Shown: positions 1-8,500 of the stretch, one piece after another
How the letters are laid out: the number at the start of each line of letters is the position of its first letter
How positions within the stretch are numbered: the stretch's first letter is position 1
Notes under the pieces: generated by a model
The model's database searches: none
What the model was told of the DNA's origin: nothing
The model's input: the letters and a program-made list of their open reading frames with translations, nothing else
Source: Pinguiococcus pyrenoidosus
Lineage: Eukaryota; Sar; Pinguiophyceae; Pinguiochrysidales; Pinguiochrysidaceae
Assembly: GCA_019677205.1 (NCBI GenBank)
Contig: JAAMXY010001277.1
Location: forward strand, 1 to 14,998
Direction: 5' to 3'
Length of the DNA: 14,998 bases
Made by a program: the position numbers and the translations under genes

Positions 1-267
1 GCGCGCAACCCAGATCTCTCGGACGATCCGCTCGTTTGCGACTTTGCAAGCCTCTCCATCAAGATCATCAGGGATGACTTCCGCAGCGACGTCGCGCGGT
101 CACGCACGAAAGCAAGCCCAGTGCAAATCTCAGCGACGCGGGGGACTGCGACCCACAGCGAGGACGACGACCTGTGGCTGCGTGGACCACAGTGGACCTC
201 AGAGCAGGAGTTCGACAGCGCCAGGCGAGCTTCGGGGGCAAGAAGCAGCCATCAGGTGCTTGTGAAC
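1..267 (+). other. Open reading stretch upstream of SDE2, boundary unresolved
   Basis: The SDE2 frame stays open from base 1 to base 267, but it has no ATG before 268. The translated stretch includes DDPLVCDFASLSIKII (about bases 25-72), which looks protein-like. It then becomes a low-complexity, Arg/Ser/Ala-rich run. Three readings are possible: an upstream exon of the SDE2 gene, the end of a neighbouring gene that splices out of frame, or a 5' UTR that happens to stay open. A candidate 3' splice site (cag before gtgctt) sits at about 253-255. It would let the first beta strand of the ubiquitin-like fold (VLVNMDG) begin an exon. The sequence alone does not decide between these. Confidence 0.3.
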
Positions 268-1704
268 ATGGACGGCCTGGGACTGTGGAACTGTCGCTTC
301 GACGCTGCCGAGGTGTCGGTGCGGCAGCTTCTCCAAAGCTGTGCTCACTTGCTGCGCATCGGCGACGCCAGCAAGCTCGCCGCGCAGCTGCACGGGAGAG
401 CCATGTGGCCAGATGCCCTCGTTCCGCTTGCCCCCAGCGTGGTGCGGGTGAAGCTCAGAGGAGCGATCCTCGGCGGCAAGGGCGGGTTCGGGGCGCTCCT
501 GAAGACCATGGGAAAGGGCGCGATGGGGAAAGCGACCACGGACTTTGGCGCCTGCCGGGACTTGAACGGGCGGCGCTTGAGGATCGTCAATGAGGAGATC
601 GCGCTTCGGCAATGGGCAGAGATGTCCGAGGAGGCCAAGGAGCAAGCGCGCTTGGATGCAGACCTGCCAGGTGGCCGTCTCGCGGTGGACACCCCCTCTG
701 GCATTGCTGGGTGGCATCTTCCTGTCCCAAAGTGGGCGGAGCTGAGCTCCAAGCGCCTCAAGAGCGGACGCCATGCGATCGAGGCCGCGAGGAGGCGACG
801 GCAGAAGAGGATCGAGGAGGAACAAGAGCAGCGCCAAGCGAAGCGCGAGGAGCGCCGTCGGAAGCAGGAGGAATACGTCAACTCCAGCGCGCTGACGAGC
901 CTTTTCCCGGACGACGATGACGACTCCGCGGCGGATGCGGTCATGGTGGGTCTGCGGAAGCGAAGCAAGAAGCGAAAGCTATCGGACCGCGCCGCGACCG
1001 CCATTGTCGAAAGCATCGACGACGCTTCCAACGCTGACGAAGGACCAACGTCGCCGTGGCTCATGGCTCTGGTCGGAGACATGAATGTCGGTACGGGTAG
1101 TGACGCACATCGTGTGCATGGTGCCTCGGACTTTGGCACGGCCTGCCTTGTCGGATGCTCCCTCACGCGGGGTTCATGGTACCTGGAGGTCACCGTGGTG
1201 TCTGGCGGCCTCATGCAGCTCGGCGTGGCCAATCACCTCTTCCGCGGTGACGAAAGCAACGGAGATGGCGTCGGTGATTGCAGTCACAGCTGGGCTTATG
1301 ATGGCTTCCGAGCGCGAGCGTGGCACAACGGAGAGGAAACGGAGTATGGGAAGCGATGGAAGGCGGGGGACGTCGTCGGCGTCCACTTTGACCTAGAGCA
1401 GGGCTTCCTGGCTTTCACGTTGAATGGAGAAAGCATGGGGAAGGCGGTTGGGCCGGCGGAGCACTTTGGACTTGGCCAGGATGCTGCAGAGAAGAAGGAC
1501 GAGAGCTCGGAGGACGCAGCAGCAGCAACAGCAGACGGAATGGACGCTCCTCTGACAGGCTTGTATCCCGCGTTTTCCTTGAATGCGGGAGAGGAGATCT
1601 CCGTGAACATCGGGCAGGCCAAGTTCCTCAACGGACCTCCGGAGGGGGCGCGGCCCGTCATGGAGGGCTTGGATGAGACCACCAAGGCGATCTTCGAGAA
1701 GTAG
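268..1704 (+). CDS. SDE2: SDE2-like protein with ubiquitin-like N-terminus and C-terminal SPRY domain (5' end uncertain)
   Basis: Known SDE2 proteins are made as a ubiquitin-fold precursor cut after a Gly-Gly; the released C-terminal part, starting with Lys, works in pre-mRNA splicing and in the replication stress response. Here a degenerate ubiquitin-like segment (residues 1-70, counting from ATG 268) ends in the diagnostic GGKGGFGALL, with the cut expected between G70 and K71. The SDE2 signature CRDLNGRRLRIVNEE follows at about residues 95-109. A very basic helix rich in Arg, Lys and Glu lies at about 171-206, then an acidic patch and a KKRK nuclear-localisation-like cluster. From about residue 262 to 460 the sequence is a SPRY domain: it includes GSWYLEVTVVSGGLMQLGVA, a WAYDGF core and GDVVGVHFDLEQGFLAFTLN. 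The first beta strand seems to start a few residues before the only in-frame ATG, so the true start is probably upstream. No intron is needed from 268 to the TAG at 1702-1704. The RlmN-like gene ends 57 bases downstream in the opposite direction. I am confident of SDE2 identity and of SPRY, less so of the N-terminus. Confidence 0.85.
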   Translation: MDGLGLWNCRFDAAEVSVRQLLQSCAHLLRIGDASKLAAQLHGRAMWPDALVPLAPSVVRVKLRGAILGGKGGFGALLKTMGKGAMGKATTDFGACRDLNGRRLRIVNEEIALRQWAEMSEEAKEQARLDADLPGGRLAVDTPSGIAGWHLPVPKWAELSSKRLKSGRHAIEAARRRRQKRIEEEQEQRQAKREERRRKQEEYVNSSALTSLFPDDDDDSAADAVMVGLRKRSKKRKLSDRAATAIVESIDDASNADEGPTSPWLMALVGDMNVGTGSDAHRVHGASDFGTACLVGCSLTRGSWYLEVTVVSGGLMQLGVANHLFRGDESNGDGVGDCSHSWAYDGFRARAWHNGEETEYGKRWKAGDVVGVHFDLEQGFLAFTLNGESMGKAVGPAEHFGLGQDAAEKKDESSEDAAAATADGMDAPLTGLYPAFSLNAGEEISVNIGQAKFLNGPPEGARPVMEGLDETTKAIFEK

Positions 1705-1761
1705 GGCCCGGGACGCCTTACGAACTTGGCATAGAGCACAATCGAACGACTGCTTCGCTTC

Positions 1762-3006
1762 TTATGACACCTCCGGTACATCCAATGGAGCGTCTGCTTG
1801 CTGCTCCCGCTTGAGGACTTCCGATTTGAGCTGTCCGCAGCCCGCGTCGATGTCGATGCCACGGCGCACGCGCGCGGTGGCAGGGATTCCGCGCTTCTCC
1901 AGCGTGGCCAAGAATCGTTTCACCCTCTGATCCTGAGCGGGCTTCCCCTCAAAGCCTCCGGTGAGGTTGAGGGGGATGCAGTTCACGTGGCAGAGGCCCT
2001 TCAGGTCTGCTCGAGTCAGAAGACGCGCCAGGGCCTCGGCCTCCTCTACGCTATCGTTCTCCTGGTCTATCAGCGCCCATTCAAAGGTCATCCTTCGTCG
2101 AGAGACCCTCGTGTACTCGCGGCAGGCCGCGAGAAGCTCCTCCAAGTCGTATCTCTCGTTGACCGGCATCATCGCGCTACGCTTCTCGTCCGTCGCGGCA
2201 TGGAGGCTGACTGCGAGGGTGACGGGCGGCACCTCCTTCGCAATCACATCCTGCGCCAGCCTACGTATCCGGGGGGCTAGCCCCACCGTGCTGATGGTGA
2301 TGTGCCGCGCACCGATGCCCAGGTCTGCGTTGATTCGGCGGACGGCCTCCATGACGTTGTTGTAGTTGGCCAGCGGCTCTCCCATGCCCATGAAGACCAC
2401 GTTGCTCAGACGTTCCTCCTGGCGTCGCAGCTGGCAGCTGTACTCCGCTGCCTGAGCAAAGATCTCCCCCGCCGTCAGCTGCCTGGCGAACCCCATCTGG
2501 CCCGTCGCACAGAAGGCGCAGCGCATGCCGCAGCCCGCCTGCGAGGAAATGCACGCTGTGCGGCGGCCGTCGTCGTACGGCATCAGCACCGCCTCGATCA
2601 GCTGGCCGTCGCCCAGACGAAGCGCTCTCTTCACCGTGCCGTCGCGGCTCACTTGCTCCTCGGCCACGGAGAGACCACTGACGCCAACGCGCTCGGACAG
2701 CGCATTCCGCAACTTCGCCGGCAGGTCGCTCATCTTCTGGAAGTCCGTCTCGCCCTTCACGTACACCCACTCCAGCACCTGCTTGGCGCGGTACTTGGGC
2801 TGCCCCAGCTCAGCCAGAATCTCCACCAGCTCGGCCTCTCCCAGCTGCAGAAGCAGCGGAGGCCCCGGCGCCGCATGCGCACGAAGGCGCAGGTGCTTTG
2901 CGGCAGCGGAGCGGACGGAGGACACTGCGCGACGCTGGTGGAGACCAGCGGCTCTCGTCGCCAGCAAGGCGATCATCGTGAAGAGCACCGCTCGTGGCCT
3001 GGTCAT
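1762..3006 (-). CDS. rlmN: RlmN-family radical SAM rRNA (adenine-C2)-methyltransferase, probably plastid-targeted
   Basis: The family methylates C2 of an adenine in 23S rRNA (A2503 in E. coli) and in some tRNAs, using two SAM molecules, a 4Fe-4S cluster and a methyl-cysteine intermediate. From the ATG at 3004-3006 the protein has 414 residues, and the frame has no intron. The radical SAM cluster motif CGMRCAFC gives C159, C163 and C166. The upstream Cys of TACISSQAGC, the GMGEPLANYNN motif (about 207-217) and the second catalytic Cys in DIDAGCGQL (C390) are all present, so it should be active. An upstream in-frame ATG at 3154-3156 would give 464 residues. I prefer the internal start because a signal-peptide-like stretch follows it at once (AVLFTMIALLATRAAG, residues 6-21), and then a basic Ser/Ala-rich segment of about 20 residues. 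That layout matches the two-part targeting signals of complex plastids. The catalytic core begins near residue 50. The gene diverges from threonine synthase and converges on SDE2. Enzyme family is certain; compartment and exact start are inferred. Confidence 0.93.
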   Translation of the reverse strand: MTRPRAVLFTMIALLATRAAGLHQRRAVSSVRSAAAKHLRLRAHAAPGPPLLLQLGEAELVEILAELGQPKYRAKQVLEWVYVKGETDFQKMSDLPAKLRNALSERVGVSGLSVAEEQVSRDGTVKRALRLGDGQLIEAVLMPYDDGRRTACISSQAGCGMRCAFCATGQMGFARQLTAGEIFAQAAEYSCQLRRQEERLSNVVFMGMGEPLANYNNVMEAVRRINADLGIGARHITISTVGLAPRIRRLAQDVIAKEVPPVTLAVSLHAATDEKRSAMMPVNERYDLEELLAACREYTRVSRRRMTFEWALIDQENDSVEEAEALARLLTRADLKGLCHVNCIPLNLTGGFEGKPAQDQRVKRFLATLEKRGIPATARVRRGIDIDAGCGQLKSEVLKREQQADAPLDVPEVS

Positions 3007-3261
3007 TTGGAGCGGCGCTCGCGCAGAGAGGGCGCGAAAACACAAACCATCAAACGCTCTCCGTGCGCGGAGACAGAGCACGCCTCCGCGGACAGAGTCG
3101 AGAAGTGACAGACGGGAAGTGTTCAAAAGCGGACAGATACGATCGGAATCCTGCATCGCATTCCCCGTTTCTCAATATCTTTTCAATTACAAAATATCAT
3201 ATTCGATGAGGATGGATCTAAATACCATATTTGCCTTATAGAAGAATCTCCAACTTTTAAA

Positions 3262-3315
3262 ATGGCTTACGTCGTCGAAAGCCTCCATCATCAAGTTCCT
3301 GGCGCCACTGGCTAA
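3262..3315 (+). other. Short upstream open reading frame before threonine synthase
   Basis: An ATG at 3262 opens a 17-codon frame (MAYVVESLHHQVPGATG) that closes with TAA at 3313-3315. It lies out of frame with the threonine synthase ATG at 3353. If the mRNA begins upstream of 3262, scanning ribosomes would meet this frame first. Whether it is in the transcript at all is unknown, so a role is only a possibility. Confidence 0.25.
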
Positions 3316-3328
3316 ACGCCTATTGTTC

Positions 3329-3352
3329 AGCAGCAGTAGCAGCAGCAGCAGC
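3329..3352 (+). repeat. AGC trinucleotide repeat directly before a start codon
   Basis: Eight AGC-type units, one altered to AGT, run right up to the threonine synthase ATG at 3353. Read in the gene's frame they would encode serines, but no ATG lies upstream in that frame before the stop at 3239. They are therefore probably 5' UTR. Confidence 0.8.
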
Positions 3353-5271
3353 ATGCCCGGGATTACCTACAAGTCCACGCGAGGAGGAGAGGCCGGCGCG
3401 TCCTTCGAGTATGTGGTTCTGGGCGGCCTCGCGCGCGACAAGGGCCTCTTCGTCCCGGAGTCCTTCCCGACCGTGCAGGTGCACCGCAGTCGACAGCGTT
3501 GCGACGGGTCATCTCATGAGCAGGCACTAACGTTCTTGGCCCGGGGGAGCAGGGCGAAGAGCTTGAGGCGCTTCGGGGCCAACCCTGGACGGCAGTGATG
3601 TACTATGTGTTGGACAAGTACATCGGCGAAGACGAGATCCCGCGGGACGACCTGAAGGATCTGGTGGAGCGGTCGGCTGGCACGTTTCGTCACCCCGATG
3701 TGACCCCCGTGACGGTGGGTGTCGATCTGGGGGGAAGCGAAAGCGCTGTTCGTGTGCCTCATTCGGCGATGCCTTCCAGGAATTGAGTGCTGACGACGAT
3801 GTGCACGTGTTGGAGCTATTCCATGGACCCACGTTCGCCTTCAAGGATGTCGCGCTCCAGCTGCTTGGAAACCTCTTTGAGTATTTCTTGCAGCGAATGG
3901 GTAGGTGGCACGTTGGCTTTTGGGTTGGCTTTGTCTTTTGGTTTCCACAGAGGGAGAGCGACGGATTGGGCTCTGCCGCTGACCTTGGTCTGCCTGCCTG
4001 TGCCAGGGCCGGATGCGACCGTCACTATCCTTGGAGCGACCAGTGGCGACACGGGCCCCGCGGCAATTCATGGCCTCCGAGGAAAGAAGGGCGTCGATTG
4101 CTTCATCCTGTATCCGAAGGGACGGACGAGTCCCTTGCAGGAGCGACAGATGACCACCGTGCTCGATCGGAACGTGCACTGCATCGGCGTGCACGGCAGC
4201 TTCGACGACGCCCAGGCCATCGTCAAGGCAGCGTTTGCGGATGACGCATTCCGCGACGAGGTGAAGCTCGGCGCGATCAACAGCATCAACTGGGCTCGCG
4301 TCCTTGCGCAGATGTCCTACTACTTCTGGGCATGGCTGTCCGTGACCAAGCCCGGCGACGCCCTGAGGTGAGGCATCTGCCAAGCTACCCTTTCCTCGGC
4401 CGTAGAACTGATGCACCCTCACACAATCGACTGTGCCGCGAGCAGATCAAGTCCGCCGAAGGTCGACTTCTCCGTGCCCACCGGCAACTTCGGAGACGTG
4501 TTGGCGGGCTACTATGCCCGCCGCATGGGCCTTCCAGTCGGGACTCTCCTGGTCGCCACCAACGAGAACGACATCCTGCATCGGTTCTTCACGGAGGGCA
4601 AATACTGGAGGGAGGAAGTCGTGCCCACGATCGCGCCCTCGATGGACATCTGCGTCTCGAGCAACTTTGAGCGCTTCCTGTACCACCTCTGCAACGAGGA
4701 CTCGAGCGTGCTTCGCGACTGGATGGAGGGCTTCGCGCAGACCGGGAAGCTGACCATCGAAGGCAAGCTGCTCAAGAAGGCTTGCGGTGACGAAGGCTTC
4801 ATCTCCGGACGCGTCGGGCGAGAGGAGAACCTCGAGAACATCCGCAACATCAACAGCATAACCAAGGGTCGCCACCTGCTCTGCCCTCACGCCTCCATCG
4901 GCGTGGCAGCGGCCATGCGCGTTTTGGTGCCGAAGAACCAGCGCGAGCGAAAGGCCCATCCCGTGATCTGCCTAGCTACGGCACATTGGGCCAAGTTCCC
5001 ACAGGCCGTGTCCCAGACGGTCCCTCTTCTCCCCAACGCCCCGGAGGAGCTGGTGCTGCTGGAAGAGATGCAGACGCGGAGCTACGAGATGGAGCCGACC
5101 CTGCCGCTTGTGCAGAACTTCATCAGAAAGCACATGACGTCAAACACGTTCCTGAAGAAGATCGGCCTCGGCGACATGGACTGGAAGACCGTTGCGGGAG
5201 TGGGCGTGGCTGCTGCCGGTGGATTCGCTGGGATAGTTGCCGCCGTCGTGCTTGCCAGTGCCAAGAGATAG
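3353..5271 (+). CDS. thrC: Threonine synthase, five exons, with hydrophobic C-terminal tail
   Basis: The enzyme is PLP-dependent and converts O-phosphohomoserine to threonine and phosphate, the last step of threonine synthesis. Exons inferred from GT-AG borders and protein continuity are 3353-3478, 3553-3714, 3780-3900, 4007-4367 and 4446-5271, giving 531 residues. The last acceptor could instead be six bases later (exon from 4452). Introns are 74, 65, 106 and 78 bases. The N-terminus YKSTRGGEAGASFEYVVLGG is typical of the fungal/gamma-proteobacterial (THR4/ThrC) type, not the plant SAM-regulated type. The PLP lysine is K118 in FHGPTFAFKDVALQ. The phosphate-binding loop GATSGDTG (146-153) and SVPTGNFGDVLAG (266-278) follow, then ATNENDIL and SSNFERFLYHL. 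Residues about 505-529 form a Gly/Ala/Val-rich hydrophobic segment, followed by a Lys-Arg end; the family does not normally have this. No targeting peptide is visible at the N-terminus. Identity is certain and the exon model is strong. Confidence 0.95.
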
Positions 5272-5408
5272 CTCGATAGGCCCAAATAGGAGTCCGTCCT
5301 CAAGTGGCTTTCGCGCCGCGAAGATGCGAGCGAGAGGCGGAAAGGAAAGGAAGACCGCGGTGTGCTAGTCCAGATAGATGAGATATGGATTGCCAAACTC
5401 TGAGCTGA

Positions 5409-5473
5409 GATTCGAACGATCTCGCCGTTTTTAGCACCAACGAATTCGCTGTTCTTAGCACCAACTGAGCGAC
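5409..5473 (-). other. tRNA-like A-box/B-box segment (degenerate tRNA or SINE candidate)
   Basis: Read on the - strand, bases 5473-5462 give tcgctcagttgg, close to a Pol III A box. Bases 5417-5409 give gttcgaatc, a match to the B-box core. They lie about 45 bases apart, the spacing seen inside tRNA genes. The sequence between them contains a duplicated unit. I could not fold it into a proper cloverleaf: the D stem lacks its 3' partner, the T stem does not pair around the TTC loop, and no run of four Ts follows closely. It is therefore either a decayed tRNA, a tRNA-derived repeat fragment, or chance. Confidence 0.3.
5422..5465 (+). repeat. Two-copy tandem repeat, 24-base period
   Basis: Bases 5422-5441 and 5446-5465 match at 18 of 20 positions and share an exact core ttagcaccaac. 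The repeat lies inside the A-box/B-box-like segment and may account for its internal spacing. Confidence 0.75.
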
Positions 5474-5560
5474 GAGGTTGCCCGGTGTTCATCCTGCTAG
5501 AATGGACTCCTGGCATCCTGACTGCTCGACAGCTTCAGCTGGATGGCAGCTTGGCATGAT

Positions 5561-8500
5561 CTACAGCACGAGGAAATCCTCCAGATCAGCAAACGCATCG
5601 TCGCCTCGCTCGTCCTCCAGCCAGCTATCGATGACCTAGGCAAAGCACAGGTGCTTAGATCCGCGTGACCGACAACAGGGCCATGCCATCGCCAACAGCA
5701 CAACGTACCTTATTCCGGGATCGCTGCCTTTGTCGCATCCTCCTCGGTCGCCCCTTCCCACTGTCGGAGGGCGCGCTTTCTTCCGAACTGCTTGCCCTTT
5801 CAGCCGGCGCTGCCGAACTCTTCCGGCTTCGGCGTCTTCGCTTCGCACCCCTGCGCAAGCGCACGTTCTGTCGGAAGGTTAGGCTTCCTCTCTTCTCCTG
5901 TTGAAACCAACTTCGTCACGCGCGTTCAGTGTAAGGTACCTTAGCCGCCTGGGCATGTCTCAAGGCAGTCTCCGCCTCGCCCAAAGCATTTCCCAAGGCC
6001 TACACCAGTCAAACGAAAGACATCAGCTTCTTTCGAAGGCACCGCCCAGATGTCATGAAACAGCAAGTTACCTCTGCAGCTTTCGCGGTTCCACTGGAGA
6101 CGTTGATTCGAGAACTGCGAGATTTTCGGCCTCTCTTTCCTTTCTGAAAACTGCGCAAGAAAGCAGAAGTCTTCTTCCACTTCGCACAGGACCGAAGGAG
6201 CGGCTCCGCGTCATACGGTTGGCTAAGGAGAATGTCTGACCGCGCTTGAGCCAATGATCGATTTGCGGATACAGCGAGGAGGCGGCGGATCTTCTTGAAG
6301 AGCTGGGCGACAAACACCAGCAGCGCCCTCCGAGAGGCATCTCCGCAACATCGTAGGATCGCTTCTAGCACGAGCGAGTGTCCACTTCGTCCTGATCTGC
6401 GTCCGTCGTGAGCTTCCTCCTCGTCAACCCTAGACGAGGAAGCAGCATCGTCGCTTTCCAGCTGCTCCAAGCCACACGCTTGTCGGAAGTCGTCGACCGA
6501 TTCGTGTGCCCAAGGGATCCGTGCCCAAGTAGTCGACGGCGCCTCTCCATTGGGAGTGGCGTCGTTCTGCAAAGTTCGCCTCGATACCTGAGCACCGTCT
6601 GTCTGCTTGTCATGCGGACGGGGCGTCATGCTGTACAAGGCCACCTCGACCGAGCTCAGCAGGATCCCTAGAATCTGCAGGGGCCAAGAAGGCAGCCGCA
6701 TTTCCTGGCCCTCCGCGTCGGCGACGACCTGGCTCTGGAGAGGATCCTCGCCGAACAGGTCGGCTGCGGTGGTCCGATTCAAGTGGAAGCCACCCGTCCG
6801 AAGATTCCGAGCATCCTCGCGCCGCCTCTTGCGCGTCTTTCGGACAGGAAGCGCGCCGACGAGCGCCTGAATCGCCGCGTCGAAACTTCCATCGCACCGG
6901 AAGATGACGACTCCATTCCCTTCCTCGCTTTCCATGGCTGCAACCGCGTCCGAGAAGGCTTCAGTCGTTTCACCATCGCTGTCCGCCGCCAAGGAGTCGT
7001 CCGACTCTGCGTCTTCGCCGCCATCCTCCTTGCGGTCCGCTCTGAGGGCATACAGCACGATGCCACGCCACAGCCTTTCCACCAGAGGGATGCTCCGCCG
7101 TTCCGCCGCTGGATTCGCGCTGCCACCACGCCACGGCAGCCACCGAGGCACTTCGGTCGCGTTCAGATCGCGAGCAGTCAGGGACAAGGAGAGCAGCATG
7201 TTAAAGATTGCCTTGGAGACCCGAGGAGAGCCGCCGACAGCAGCTTTCTCCGGTTGCGAGATCGCTCGAAGCAGCCCCGCCGCCGCAGCCATCGCAGCCG
7301 CGCGAGCTTCCCGCTCGGACGAGACCGAGGTAGCTAGTTGAGAGTTGGCCTGCAGACCGAGACTCGCCTGAGCCGCACGGAGGAAAGTCATCGCCGCGCT
7401 TGTCTGCATGGTGTTGGCCGCAAGGGCTTCTTCCATGTCGAGAATGAGACAAACCCCCAGGCGACGATACGTCCACCCTTGCGCATCCTGTGCCAGCGAA
7501 TGCATGAGCTCCATGGTGTCCTCACATCTCGACGGCGGCAGCCTTGACAAAAGCAGGTCTCGAGGAGTGAAAGCAAATCCGCCGGAGTCCTTCTCCACAA
7601 GAGCATCCGACGCCGAACTCATAAGAGGAACTGCAGTCGTGAAGACGAGAAGCAGCTCGGTCGTAGCTGCGAAGTACATGTCCAGAGTCTTCGGCTTTGA
7701 GCACTTGCCCCACGTCCCCTGGGCGGCAGCGGCATCTCCACCGCACACGGAATCTTCGGCCACGTGCTCCCCTTCTCTCCTCTCCTTGACCGGGCAATCA
7801 CGGCGAAGGTCGCCGGTCGCCCAGATTTCCACGCGATGGCGCCACTCGGGTCGCAGCTTCAGGAGGAACTCTGCGGGAGCGCTTCTACTCCACGCCCAAC
7901 AAGTGGCGTCCTGTGCTGACGTGGCCTCCCCGCGCGCTGCGCTTTCCGATTCGTGTCTGCCAGCGGCGTGGAGGGCGCCGTCGAGAATAGCCTCAGGTCC
8001 GCCACGGAGGAGTAGATAGCACGCAATCACGGTGTGCACAATGATCTCGAGCTGGATCACTTCGCCGTTTGCCGAATTGAGTGAGTTCGTCATTGGATCG
8101 AAGAAAGCATCGGACGACGCACATCGGCCGCCGCTGGAGTCGCCGCGTGTCTGAGCAGCTTGGACGGCGCGTCGAATCCGCTTGCTGCAGAGGACAACAG
8201 CCCAAAGCAGAAATCGCACTTGGGTGTGCGAAGCATCGCTGCCTGCCTCACTCGCGGGAGCAGCGCGTCGGTCCGGGACCCAGAGGGAGGGAAAGAACTT
8301 GGACACGCTTCTAAGAAGCCACACGGCTGACGTCAACGACAGCAACGGGGGGCTTCCATCAGCGCATTGGCTCCGCAGATCCGCCATCGGATCGTCCTCG
8401 TCTGCCGCGCTCTGGCCATTGCGGTCGCTGTCGGCATCCATCTCGACCCACCACACAGCCTCTCCGTCGGTGTCGTGCAGCAGGATCTTCCGTTTCTGAG

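Larger units (their letters stand above)
3007..3352. promoter_or_regulatory. Divergent spacer between the RlmN-like and threonine synthase genes
   Basis: This 346-base spacer must hold the start regions of both flanking genes. Bases about 3160-3265 are strikingly AT-rich compared with the GC-rich surroundings and include runs such as caattacaaaatatcatatt. I cannot name a defined TATA box with confidence. The threonine synthase frame is closed upstream by a TAG at 3239-3241, so no in-frame N-terminal extension starts further back without splicing. The last 24 bases before its ATG are an AGC repeat. Confidence 0.5.
5272..5560. other. Convergent 3' spacer between threonine synthase and the large gene
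   Basis: These 289 bases separate two genes that end towards each other and should hold both 3' UTRs. No protein-like frame is evident. The one structured part is a Pol III-promoter-like segment with an internal duplication at about 5409-5473, listed separately. I could not pick out a reliable polyadenylation signal. Confidence 0.6.

Noticed and set aside
345-1232. Long - strand frame of 295 codons opposite SDE2
   Set aside because: It is Ser/Arg-rich with no recognisable domain, and the opposite strand carries conserved SDE2 and SPRY motifs. It is a shadow frame of GC-rich coding sequence.
2302-3108. + strand frame of 268 codons opposite the RlmN-like gene
   Set aside because: The - strand encodes all catalytic motifs of RlmN. 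The + strand frame has low-complexity His/Leu/Arg content typical of an antisense shadow.
3841-4422. - strand frame of 193 codons across threonine synthase introns
   Set aside because: It crosses well-supported exon borders of threonine synthase and shows no conserved motif.
5400-5490. A functional tRNA gene on the - strand
   Set aside because: A-box and B-box-like sequences are present, but I could not pair the D stem, T stem or acceptor stem, and no clear anticodon arm or T-run terminator is visible.
6009-6071. C-terminal end of the long - strand frame as the true protein end
   Set aside because: A consensus donor (gag followed by gtaac) lies at 6072/6071, and three further exons continue in frame to a natural-looking C-terminus. 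The 63 bases to the TGA read as intron.
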